This document shows, in pieces, positions 57,427-64,000 of a stretch of 64,000 nt of DNA. The stretch lies in assembly GCA_035518635.1 (NCBI GenBank), contig DATIXI010000039.1, positions 58,356 to 122,355 of the forward strand. Reading direction: 5' to 3'. The notes beneath the pieces are model-generated. The model was not told the DNA's origin. It ran no database searches and saw nothing but the letters and a program-made list of their open reading frames with translations. Numbering within the stretch: the stretch's first letter is position 1; each line of letters begins with the position of its first letter. The position numbers and the translations under genes are program-made. The DNA is from AC-32 sp035518635. GTDB taxonomy: Bacteria; Actinomycetota; Thermoleophilia; Gaiellales; Gaiellaceae.

Positions 57427-58424
57427 GCCGGCCCCCTAAGATGGTCGAGCGCCCACTCCGCATGCTCGCGCAGGAGCGGGTCGTCGCCTTCCGCGTAGCG
57501 TTTCGCCACCTCGCGCGTCACAGGATCCCCTGCGTTGCCGAGCGCGACGAGCGCGTTGCGGCGGAGGTAGCGCGGGTCGTTGCGCGGCACGAACAGTCGG
57601 TCGTAGCGGCGCGCCAGCTCCCCGTCGTCCGCCTCGAGCCACTCGACGAGCGAGACGTGCGGCTCGGCGCCCACGTGCGGCCGCGCGTCCTCGCGGCGCT
57701 TCTCGATCCCACGGTTCCAGGGACACACGTCCTGGCAGATGTCGCAACCGTACACCTGGTCGCCGAGCGCCTCCCGGTGCTCGAGCGGGAACGGATCGGC
57801 CGACTGCGTCCAGTAGGAGAGGCAGCGGGTCGCGTCGAGGACGCCCAGCTCGTCGAGCGCGCCGGTCGGGCACGCGTCGATGCAGAGCGTGCAGGAGCCG
57901 CAATCGAGGTCGAGCGGCGCCGTGCTCTCGAGCTCGCGCCGCGTGATCAGCGCGCCGAGAACGACCCACGAGCCGAAGCGGCGCGTGATCACCATCGTGT
58001 TCTTGCCGTAGAAGCCCACCCCGGCGCGAACCGCGGCCTCGCGGTCGACGTGCTGGTTCGCGTCGACGAACACGCGGTACTCGCCGCCGAGCCGCCTGCC
58101 GAGCGCGTCCAGCTTCTCGCGCAGCGCCGCGTAGGCGTCCCACCACGTATAGCGCGGCAGGCGCCCGTGTCCCGGCGGCAAAGCCTCGCCCTCGTTCCAG
58201 TAGCAGAGCGCGGCGGAGACCACCGTGCGGGCGCCGTCCAGCAGCAACTCGGGATGGCACGAGACCTCTGGCTGGGCCATCGTGAAGCGCATGTCGGCGA
58301 AGAGGCCGCGTGCCCGGCGCTCGCGAATGTGGCTCTCCGTCTCGTCGTAGGCCGACGCAGGCGCCGCTCCGACCACGTCCAGACCGAGCTCGTCGGCGAG
58401 CATCTGGAGCTCTGCCACCCCCAT
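57423..58424 (-). CDS. queG: Epoxyqueuosine reductase
   Basis: Cobalamin- and Fe-S-dependent enzyme for the last step of queuosine synthesis. The 333 residues show FADMRFTM near the N terminus, GVGFYGKNTMVI, two [4Fe-4S] motifs (CGSCTLCIDACPTGAL and CDICQDVCPWN), and a HEAT-like C terminus. With queA and tgt also in the window the pathway's tRNA steps are covered. ATG 58424 is 18 bp from the divergent ATG 58443; CACAAT lies 7 nt upstream as a possible -10. Confidence 0.95.
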   Translation of the reverse strand: MGVAELQMLADELGLDVVGAAPASAYDETESHIRERRARGLFADMRFTMAQPEVSCHPELLLDGARTVVSAALCYWNEGEALPPGHGRLPRYTWWDAYAALREKLDALGRRLGGEYRVFVDANQHVDREAAVRAGVGFYGKNTMVITRRFGSWVVLGALITRRELESTAPLDLDCGSCTLCIDACPTGALDELGVLDATRCLSYWTQSADPFPLEHREALGDQVYGCDICQDVCPWNRGIEKRREDARPHVGAEPHVSLVEWLEADDGELARRYDRLFVPRNDPRYLRRNALVALGNAGDPVTREVAKRYAEGDDPLLREHAEWALDHLRGPA

Positions 58425-58442
58425 ATGGGAGATTGTGCCCTG

Positions 58443-59402
58443 ATGAAGGCGGTTCGGATCCATGAAGACGGCGGACCGGAGGTCCTGTGCTACGAGGACG
58501 CGCCCGACCCGGTGCCGGGGGCCGGCGAGGTTCTCGTCCGTCTGCGGGCGGCGTCGCTCAACCATCTCGACCTCTGGATTCGGAAGGGCCTTCCTTCGGT
58601 GCCGAAGCCGCGGATCCTCGGAGCCGACGGCGCCGGGATCCGCGAGGACACGGGCGAGGAGGTCGTCATCAACCCGGGGATCGAGCACGGAGACAAGATC
58701 TCGGTCGTCGGCGAGCACATGGACGGCACGCACGCCGAGCTCGTCGCCGTCCCGGAGACGAACGTCTACCCGTTGCCGGACGGGGTCTCGTTCGAGGAGG
58801 CCGCGGCGTTCCCGCTCGTCTACGAGACCGCGTACCGGCTGCTCGTGACGAAGGCCGGCCTGCAGGAAGGCGAGTGGGTGCTGCTGTGGGGGATAGGCAG
58901 TGGCGTGGGCAGCGCCGGGCTCGCGATCGCGAAGGCCCTCGGCGCGCGAACGCTCGTCACGTCGTCGAGCGACGAGAAGCTGGAGCGCGCCGGCGAGCTG
59001 GGGGCCGACGCCACCGTCAACCACGCGACCGGGGACGTGCCCGCAGCGGTGAAGGAGGCGACCGGCGGGACCGGCGTCGACGTCGTGCTCGAGCACGTCG
59101 GCGAGGCGACCTGGCAGACGTCGCTCCAGTCCGCGCGCACCGGGGGCCGGATCGTCGTCTGCGGCGCGACCAGCGGGCCGAACCCGCCGGCCGCGCTGCA
59201 CCGGATCTGGTGGAAACAGCTCACGATCTACGGCTCTTCGATGGGTACGAAGGAGGACTTCGAGGGCGCCTACGAGCTCGTCGCGAGCGGCCGCGCCAAG
59301 CCGCTCGTCGACTCCGTCTTCCCGCTTGCCGAGGCGCGCGCCGCTCACGAGCGCATGGAGGCAGGCGAGCAGTTCGGCAAAATCGTGTTGCGCATCCCCT
59401 AG
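58443..59402 (+). CDS. Zinc-type alcohol dehydrogenase-like / quinone oxidoreductase family protein
   Basis: A 319-residue MDR-superfamily oxidoreductase. The GroES-like domain (ASLNHLDLWIRKG, GADGAGI) lacks the structural-zinc cysteines; the Rossmann domain has WGIGSGVGSAGLAIAKALGA in the coenzyme loop and VDVVLEHVGEATW. The substrate is likely a quinone, enone or alcohol, not resolvable. The last base pairs CTAG are shared with the stop codon of the convergent permease gene. Confidence 0.88.
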   Translation: MKAVRIHEDGGPEVLCYEDAPDPVPGAGEVLVRLRAASLNHLDLWIRKGLPSVPKPRILGADGAGIREDTGEEVVINPGIEHGDKISVVGEHMDGTHAELVAVPETNVYPLPDGVSFEEAAAFPLVYETAYRLLVTKAGLQEGEWVLLWGIGSGVGSAGLAIAKALGARTLVTSSSDEKLERAGELGADATVNHATGDVPAAVKEATGGTGVDVVLEHVGEATWQTSLQSARTGGRIVVCGATSGPNPPAALHRIWWKQLTIYGSSMGTKEDFEGAYELVASGRAKPLVDSVFPLAEARAAHERMEAGEQFGKIVLRIP

Positions 59403-61663
59403 GTGAGCTGGAACGGCACCGAGGTCAGGATCACGCGGGGCTCGAACAGGAGCAGCCGCTTGAGGTAGAGGGCGCGCTGGTTGTGCAGGAGGCGGTCGAC
59501 TCCGCGCACGACGAGCTCGGGCATGACCACCACAGCGACCGCCTCGGGGTCGGCCGTGATCTGGCGAAGGTAGGTGAGGAGCGGCTTGCCGACGTCGCGG
59601 TACGGCGCCTCGACCACCTCGAGCGGCAGGCCGGTCGGGAACCGCTGCCAGCCGCGCTCGATCCGCCGCGCCTCCTCCTCGCTGAACGCGAATGACACGG
59701 TCTTCGTCTCCTTGAAGCCGAGCGACCGCGCGTAGAGGGCCGCGCGCAGCGAGGCAGCGTGGACGTCGGCGACCGGGACCACGCATGTGGCGCGGGCCGG
59801 CTCGGTGAAGTCGACGCCGGGCTGGTCGGCGAGGCGCGGCACGTCGGCAACGGCGACTCCGGGCTCGCGCAGGAGCCCGAGCTTCAGCCTGAACGTCGAG
59901 CGGCGCATGACCGCGGACAGCAGCGAAGGCGTGCGGAACAGCTCCGGGATGACGACCGTCACGAAGCTGTTGTCGCCGTGGGGAACGCGCCACACGTATT
60001 CGAGCATCGCGTCGAGCGGCTCCTCCTCCTCGGTCAGCACGTCGAGCCGCGGGCTGCCGTCGGTCCAGCGGAAGAACCGCGGCCCGATCCCGGTGTCGCT
60101 GCCCGGGTGTGGCACGTGCACCGCGCGAAAGGAGCCCTTGGAGATCGTGCGCGCGAACCAGAGCGCCTCGCGGGTCGCCGCGTCCAGCCGCTCGACGTAG
60201 AGCACGACGGTGTTGTCGATCTCTCGCCGGGCCATCACCGCGTGCGCCTTTGCGCGGAGGCGCCGCGCCACCGAGCGGTAGTGCCTCCTGATGAAGTAGA
60301 AGGCGACGATCATCAGCGGGATGGCGATGATCACCATCCACGCCCCGACCAGGAACTTCGTCGCGATCACGATCAGCGTCACGACGAACGTCGCGGTCGC
60401 GCCCACGCCGTTCAGGATCGCGCTGCGGCGCCACCCCGGCCGGTGCGTCCTCACCCAGTAGCGGACCATTCCCAGCTGCGCGAGCGTGAACGCGGTGAAG
60501 ACGCCGATCACGTAGAGGTGGATCAACGAGTCGACGTTGGCCTTGAAGGCCAGGATGAGGCCGGTCGCCGCCGCCGAGAGGACGAGGATCCCGTTCGAGT
60601 AGGCGAGCCGGTCGCCGAGATTGACGAACTGCCGCGGGAGGAAGCTGTCGCGAGCGAGCAGGGCAGCGAGGCGCGGGAAGCCCTGGTAGGAGGTGTTTGC
60701 CGCCAGCACGAGGATCGCCAGCGTGAACGCCTGGACGAGGTAGTAGACGAACGACCCGGGCGACTCGGCCGGGAACGAGCCGCGGGCGATCTGCGAGAGG
60801 ACGGAGACCGAGCTGCTCGGCCGCGCGTCCATCTCGACGGCGAGGTACGACACGCCGACGAAGAGCGTCACGGCGGCGCCGGCCATCAGGAACAGCGTCC
60901 TGGCCGCGTTCTTCGCCTGCGGGTGCCGGAAGGCGCTGACGCCGTTCGAGATCGACTCGACTCCGGTGAGCGCCGCGGAGCCCGACGCGAACGCCTTGAG
61001 CAGGATGAAGAGCGTGATTGTCCCCGCGCCGGCCGGGAGCGCGTCCGGGACGACCGCCGTGGGGCAGGTGCCGACCGTGCACTTGCCGATCCCGACGATC
61101 AGGGTCGCATACATCACCGCCAGGAACGCGTAGGTCGGGAATGCGAACAGCAGTCCCGACTCGCGGACCCCGCGCAGGTTCCCGACGGTGAGGATCAGGA
61201 TGCACATCAGCGAGAGGAACACGCGGTGCGAGGCGAGCGAGGGAACGGCCGAGGTCAGCGCGAACACGCCGGCCGCGACCGACACGGCGACGGTGAGGAT
61301 GTAGTCCGTCAGGAGGGCCGCGCCCGCGAGGAGTGCGGGGAACGTGCCGAGGTTCTCGCGCGCGAAGACGTACGAGCCGCCGCTCGACTGGTACGCCTTG
61401 ATCCCTTGGCTGTACGAGACCGCGACGATCACGAGCAGCACCGCGATCGCGATCGAGATCGGCAGCACGAGGTCGAGCGCGGACAGCGAGACGACGACGA
61501 GCACTCCCATCGCGGCCTCGGTCGCGTACGCGACGGACGAGATCGGGTCGGAGGAGAAGATCGGAAGCGCGAGCCACTTGGGAACGAGCGTCTCCTCGAG
61601 CTCGCGGCTCGCCCGCGGCCGCCCGATCAGGCGCCGCTTCGTGCTCCCGAGCAGGCCGAGCAC
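59399..61663 (-). CDS. APC-superfamily permease, KimA-like potassium importer candidate
   Basis: A 754-residue transporter. About twelve membrane helices span residues 30-470. SSDPISSVAYATEAAMGVLV near the start is the hallmark of the KimA/YdaO group, which in Bacillus imports potassium with protons; GGSYVFARENLG and TGVESISNGVSAFR follow. The cytosolic C terminus (about 480-754) has two universal-stress-like halves and is longer than KimA's. The next genes are a universal stress protein and a KdpDE-like system, supporting a potassium role, but amino-acid transport remains possible. Confidence 0.8.
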   Translation of the reverse strand: MLGLLGSTKRRLIGRPRASRELEETLVPKWLALPIFSSDPISSVAYATEAAMGVLVVVSLSALDLVLPISIAIAVLLVIVAVSYSQGIKAYQSSGGSYVFARENLGTFPALLAGAALLTDYILTVAVSVAAGVFALTSAVPSLASHRVFLSLMCILILTVGNLRGVRESGLLFAFPTYAFLAVMYATLIVGIGKCTVGTCPTAVVPDALPAGAGTITLFILLKAFASGSAALTGVESISNGVSAFRHPQAKNAARTLFLMAGAAVTLFVGVSYLAVEMDARPSSSVSVLSQIARGSFPAESPGSFVYYLVQAFTLAILVLAANTSYQGFPRLAALLARDSFLPRQFVNLGDRLAYSNGILVLSAAATGLILAFKANVDSLIHLYVIGVFTAFTLAQLGMVRYWVRTHRPGWRRSAILNGVGATATFVVTLIVIATKFLVGAWMVIIAIPLMIVAFYFIRRHYRSVARRLRAKAHAVMARREIDNTVVLYVERLDAATREALWFARTISKGSFRAVHVPHPGSDTGIGPRFFRWTDGSPRLDVLTEEEEPLDAMLEYVWRVPHGDNSFVTVVIPELFRTPSLLSAVMRRSTFRLKLGLLREPGVAVADVPRLADQPGVDFTEPARATCVVPVADVHAASLRAALYARSLGFKETKTVSFAFSEEEARRIERGWQRFPTGLPLEVVEAPYRDVGKPLLTYLRQITADPEAVAVVVMPELVVRGVDRLLHNQRALYLKRLLLFEPRVILTSVPFQLT

Positions 61664-61749
61664 CGCCGCGGTCCCGCCCCTCGCCGGGGGCGGCGCGTCG
61701 AGATCGAGCTGTGAGGTGTCGGCTTCGCGCTCGCGCAGCTGGTAGCTCT

Positions 61750-62220
61750 TCAGACGGGAGACGGTGGCGCGGCGACCATAACCCTGCAGGGCGCGTGCTT
61801 GAGCACGAAGTCGACGGTTCTCCCGAAGATCCGCCGGCCTCCGCGACCGCTCCTCCGTGGAGCGCGCAGCACGATCAGGTCGGCGTGCGCCTCCGTTGCC
61901 GCGTCCACAATCGCCTCACCGGCGAGCCTGGCCCGCAGCATCTGCGTCCGCACCCTGACACCACGCGTGCCGCCGATCGCGCGCGCGTCCTCGAGCGTCC
62001 GCTTCCCGGCCGCCTCCTCCTCGAGCATCTGCGCATCGAGGGGAAGCTGGGGCGGCAGCTCGATCACGACGATCGCGGTGATGCAGGAGCCGACCTCGTC
62101 GGCCAGCTCGGCCGCGACCGACATCGCCGTCTCCGACTCCTCGTTCGGGAGGAGCGGGACGACGATTTGCCGGTAGGCGAGCGCCCGCGCGCGGGCAGGC
62201 TTGGCAGCATGTGCGACCAC
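61750..62220 (-). CDS. Universal stress protein family
   Basis: A 156-residue UspA-fold protein. The nucleotide-binding region APRRSGRGGRRIFGRTVDFVLKHAPCRVMVA keeps the Gly-rich loop of ATP-binding members. It lies 86 bp upstream of the KimA-like gene on the same strand; such proteins regulate potassium and stress channels in some species. GTG 62220 follows TAGCGT by 6 nt, and four 11-bp-phased repeats lie just upstream. Confidence 0.88.
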   Translation of the reverse strand: MVAHAAKPARARALAYRQIVVPLLPNEESETAMSVAAELADEVGSCITAIVVIELPPQLPLDAQMLEEEAAGKRTLEDARAIGGTRGVRVRTQMLRARLAGEAIVDAATEAHADLIVLRAPRRSGRGGRRIFGRTVDFVLKHAPCRVMVAAPPSPV

Positions 62221-62226
62221 GCTCTC

Positions 62227-62232
62227 ACGCTA
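62227..62232 (-). promoter_or_regulatory. Leaderless -10 element of the universal stress gene
   Basis: TAGCGT on the minus strand ends 6 nt before GTG 62220 and begins 10 bp after the nearest repeat of the array at 62243-62292. Confidence 0.55.
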
Positions 62233-62242
62233 GCCCGGGGCC

Positions 62243-62292
62243 TCTTAAGGCCGTCTCAAGCCCGGCCGCTCACATCTCAAGGACGGCTCAAG
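62243..62292. repeat. 11-bp-phased direct repeats, response-regulator site candidate
   Basis: TCTTAAG (62243), TCTCAAG (62254), TCTCAAG (62275) and GCTCAAG (62286) begin 11, 21 and 11 bp apart. The array covers the -35 zone of the stress gene and runs into the kdpE 3' end. KdpE or a relative is the natural candidate regulator. Confidence 0.6.
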
Positions 62293-62980
62293 GCCGCTGA
62301 TCCGGGTTCACGAGCCGGTACCCGGCTCCAGGCGTGGTGAGCAGGTACCTGGGCCGGGTCGGGTCCGGCTCGATCTTGCGCCGGAGCTGCGACACGTAGA
62401 CGTGCAGGTAGTGGGACTCCTCTCCGTAGGCTGGCCCCCAGACCTCGCGCAGGATCGTGGGGTGGGTCAGGAGCTTCCCCTCGTGCTGGGCGAGCACGCG
62501 CAGGAGCTGGAACTCGTGCGGCGTCAGCGGCACCTCTCGCCCGGCCATCATCACGGTCCGGTTCTCGACGTCCACGACGAGGTCTCCGATCTCGAGCACC
62601 GGCTCGCCCGACGGGCCCGCGCGACGGAGGGCCGCGCGCAGGCGCGCGAGCAGCTCCTCGATCCCGAACGGCTTCTCCACGTAGTCGTCGGCTCCGGCGT
62701 CGAGCGCGGCCACTTTCTCCTGCTCGTCACCGACGACGGAGAGGAGGAGCACCGGCACGGAGCTCCACCGGCGGAGCTCGCGGCAGACGTCGGTGCCGCG
62801 GCCGTCCGACAGAACGAGGTCGAGGATCACCGCGTCCGGCGGGCGGGCGGCCGCGGCGGCGACGGCCGCCTCCGCAGTGGCGGCCGTCTCCACCTCGTAG
62901 CCGGCCCCGCGCAGGTTCGTCTGGAGCGCGCGCAGGATCTGCGGCTCGTCGTCCACGACGAGAACGCGGGCCTTCTTCAT
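62288..62980 (-). CDS. KdpE-like response regulator
   Basis: A 230-residue OmpR-family regulator with intact site: Asp10-Asp11, acceptor Asp54 in AVILDLVLSDG, and Lys in EKPF. The winged-helix half contains LTPHEFQLLRVLAQHEGKLLTHPTILREVWGPAY and RYLLTTPGAGYRL, which are typical of KdpE. ATG 62980 overlaps the kinase stop by 4 bp. No kdpFABC pump genes are visible; the neighbours are a stress protein and a KimA-like importer instead. Confidence 0.9.
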   Translation of the reverse strand: MKKARVLVVDDEPQILRALQTNLRGAGYEVETAATAEAAVAAAAARPPDAVILDLVLSDGRGTDVCRELRRWSSVPVLLLSVVGDEQEKVAALDAGADDYVEKPFGIEELLARLRAALRRAGPSGEPVLEIGDLVVDVENRTVMMAGREVPLTPHEFQLLRVLAQHEGKLLTHPTILREVWGPAYGEESHYLHVYVSQLRRKIEPDPTRPRYLLTTPGAGYRLVNPDQRP

Positions 62981-64000
62981 CCCGGGAGCCGGGCGGGATC
63001 GGCGACGGCCGGGAGCACCAGGACGAACGTCGCACCCGACCCGGGTCGGGACTCGGCCCAGAGGCGGCACGCGTTCGCCTCCGCGAACCCGCGCGCGATT
63101 GCAAGGCCGAGACCCGTCCCGCGCCCGGACCCGTGCTCGAACGGCTCGAAGATCCGCTCGAGATCCTCCTCGGCGAGGCCGGGCCCGCGGTCGGTGATCC
63201 GCATCCGGATCTCGTCGCCATCCGGCTCGACCGCCACCTCGACCGGGTCCGCCGGTGAGGAGAGCCGGAGTGCGTTCTCGAGCACGTTGACGAGGACGTG
63301 CTCTAGCTGGGCCGCGTCGAGCCGGACCGGAGGCGCCTCGCCCACGGCGACGACGGAGACTCGTCCGGCATCCGGGCCGAGCGCCTCCAGCGCGCGAGAG
63401 AGGAGCTCGTCGATCGACCACAGCTCCGGCTGCGGCCCCGCTCCCGCCTCGAGCCGCGACAGGTCGAGGAGGTTCGAGACGAGGCGCTCGAGCCTCGCGG
63501 TCTCGAGCAGGATCGTGTCGAGCAGCTCGGCGCGGTCGGCGTCGTCGAGGTGGACGGGGCCGCTCTCCAGCCCTTCGCCCGCAGCGCGGATCGCGGTCAG
63601 CGGCGAGCGCAGGTCGTGGCTCACCGCGTGCAGGACGGCGGTCTTGGCCGCGTCGCTGCGCCTGAGCGCCTCGGCCTCCACTGCGGCCATCGAGCGCCGG
63701 CGCGCGACTGCCGCGAGCTCGCTCACCACGACGGCCGTCACCAGGTAGACGGCAAGCGCGACCCAGTTCTCCGAGTCGGTCAGCGCGAGCGTGTGCAGCG
63801 GCGGAAGGAAGAAGAAGTTGAACGCGAGCATGCTCCCCACCGAGACCGCGATCGCCCACCCGAGCCCGTACCAGACGGCGACCGGGAGGACCGCGAACAG
63901 GTACAGCCCGCCGAGGCTCAGGACCGGTGCGACCTCCTTGAGGCCGAAGATCACCCCCGTCACGACCGCAACTGCCGCGATGCTCACCGCAGTCCGGACG
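62977..64000 (-). CDS. KdpD-like sensor histidine kinase (may extend beyond window)
   Basis: At least 336 residues. The N-terminal part has the four-helix DUF4118 membrane domain of KdpD, including FNFFFLPPLHTLALTDSENWVAL at about residues 57-79. Then HisKA with His124 in AVSHDLRSPLTAI and the ATPase domain with NVLENALRL, TDRGPGL and GTGLGLAIARG. A GTG at 63987 could start a short form lacking the KdpD USP-like sensor domain, but the frame is open to the window edge, so the N terminus may lie outside. Confidence 0.88.
   Translation of the reverse strand, partial: VRTAVSIAAVAVVTGVIFGLKEVAPVLSLGGLYLFAVLPVAVWYGLGWAIAVSVGSMLAFNFFFLPPLHTLALTDSENWVALAVYLVTAVVVSELAAVARRRSMAAVEAEALRRSDAAKTAVLHAVSHDLRSPLTAIRAAGEGLESGPVHLDDADRAELLDTILLETARLERLVSNLLDLSRLEAGAGPQPELWSIDELLSRALEALGPDAGRVSVVAVGEAPPVRLDAAQLEHVLVNVLENALRLSSPADPVEVAVEPDGDEIRMRITDRGPGLAEEDLERIFEPFEHGSGRGTGLGLAIARGFAEANACRLWAESRPGSGATFVLVLPAVADPARLPG

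Noticed and set aside
57423..61577. A single 1384-residue frame covering queG and the antisense-frame region of the permease
   Set aside because: Only the part from ATG 58424 matches QueG. The upstream part is an out-of-frame shadow of the KimA-like gene on the same strand and of the quinone-oxidoreductase gene on the other.
1..64000. tRNA, rRNA, CRISPR arrays, transposases, integrases or phage genes
   Set aside because: I looked for CCA-ended cloverleaf sequences, regular spacer-repeat arrays and recombinase motifs and saw none.

Overview
The window is dense, very GC-rich DNA (about 70 percent by eye) from the chromosome of a high-GC actinobacterium. A division cluster without ftsA, a MurE with the meso-diaminopimelate motif, a fused PafBC-type WYL regulator, a decaprenyl-phosphate phosphoribosyltransferase-like UbiA protein, class III cyclases fused to alpha/beta-hydrolases and frequent GTG/TTG starts suggest a deep actinobacterial lineage such as Thermoleophilia (Solirubrobacterales or Gaiellales). 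That placement is inference. I see no rRNA, tRNA, CRISPR array, insertion sequence or prophage, and no gene-free stretch longer than about 160 bp.

Layout. 1-5.9 kb: gltX (cut by the window edge), an AlkZ-like winged-helix protein followed by endonuclease IV (nfo), a Cys-rich protein, a HAD hydrolase, a Ca2+/H+ antiporter and threonine aldolase. 4.9-25 kb, all on the minus strand: a complete mraZ-rsmH-ftsL-ftsI-murE-murF-mraY-murD-ftsW-murG-murC-murB-ftsQ-ftsZ cluster. It is followed by gcvT-gcvH-gcvPA-gcvPB-ltaE, so septal wall synthesis runs directly into glycine and one-carbon metabolism. 25-30 kb: an ECF-like sigma factor coupled to an O6-alkylguanine methyltransferase, DUF1003, a divergent M15 peptidase and L,D-transpeptidase pair, a tiny secreted protein coupled to a propeller lipoprotein, and an orphan response regulator with a degenerate receiver. 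30-41 kb: an ABC1 kinase, an acyltransferase, a phasin-like protein, a SecDF fusion, yajC, tgt and queA. 41-50 kb: a flippase-like protein, the UbiA protein, a two-component system with a secreted protein in its operon, hydroxyacyl-CoA dehydrogenase and thiolase, two tandem hydrolase-cyclase fusions (one frameshifted) and an aldehyde dehydrogenase. 50-64 kb: a 49-residue membrane protein, two zinc-ribbon proteins (one SPOR-like), PafBC, a GAF histidine kinase, queG, a quinone-oxidoreductase-like enzyme, a KimA-like permease, a universal stress protein and a KdpDE-like two-component system.

Regulation stands out. About twenty genes have a TANNNT element 6-10 nt before the start codon, which points to leaderless or near-leaderless mRNAs. 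In several divergent pairs the two -10 elements overlap within about 7-10 bp. Conventional promoters are visible for mraZ (with four 10-bp-phased MraZ boxes), ftsZ, a secreted-protein/two-component operon and a DUF5763-like gene. Two arrays of 11-bp-phased repeats, each 10 bp upstream of a -10 element, look like OmpR/PhoB-class activator sites.
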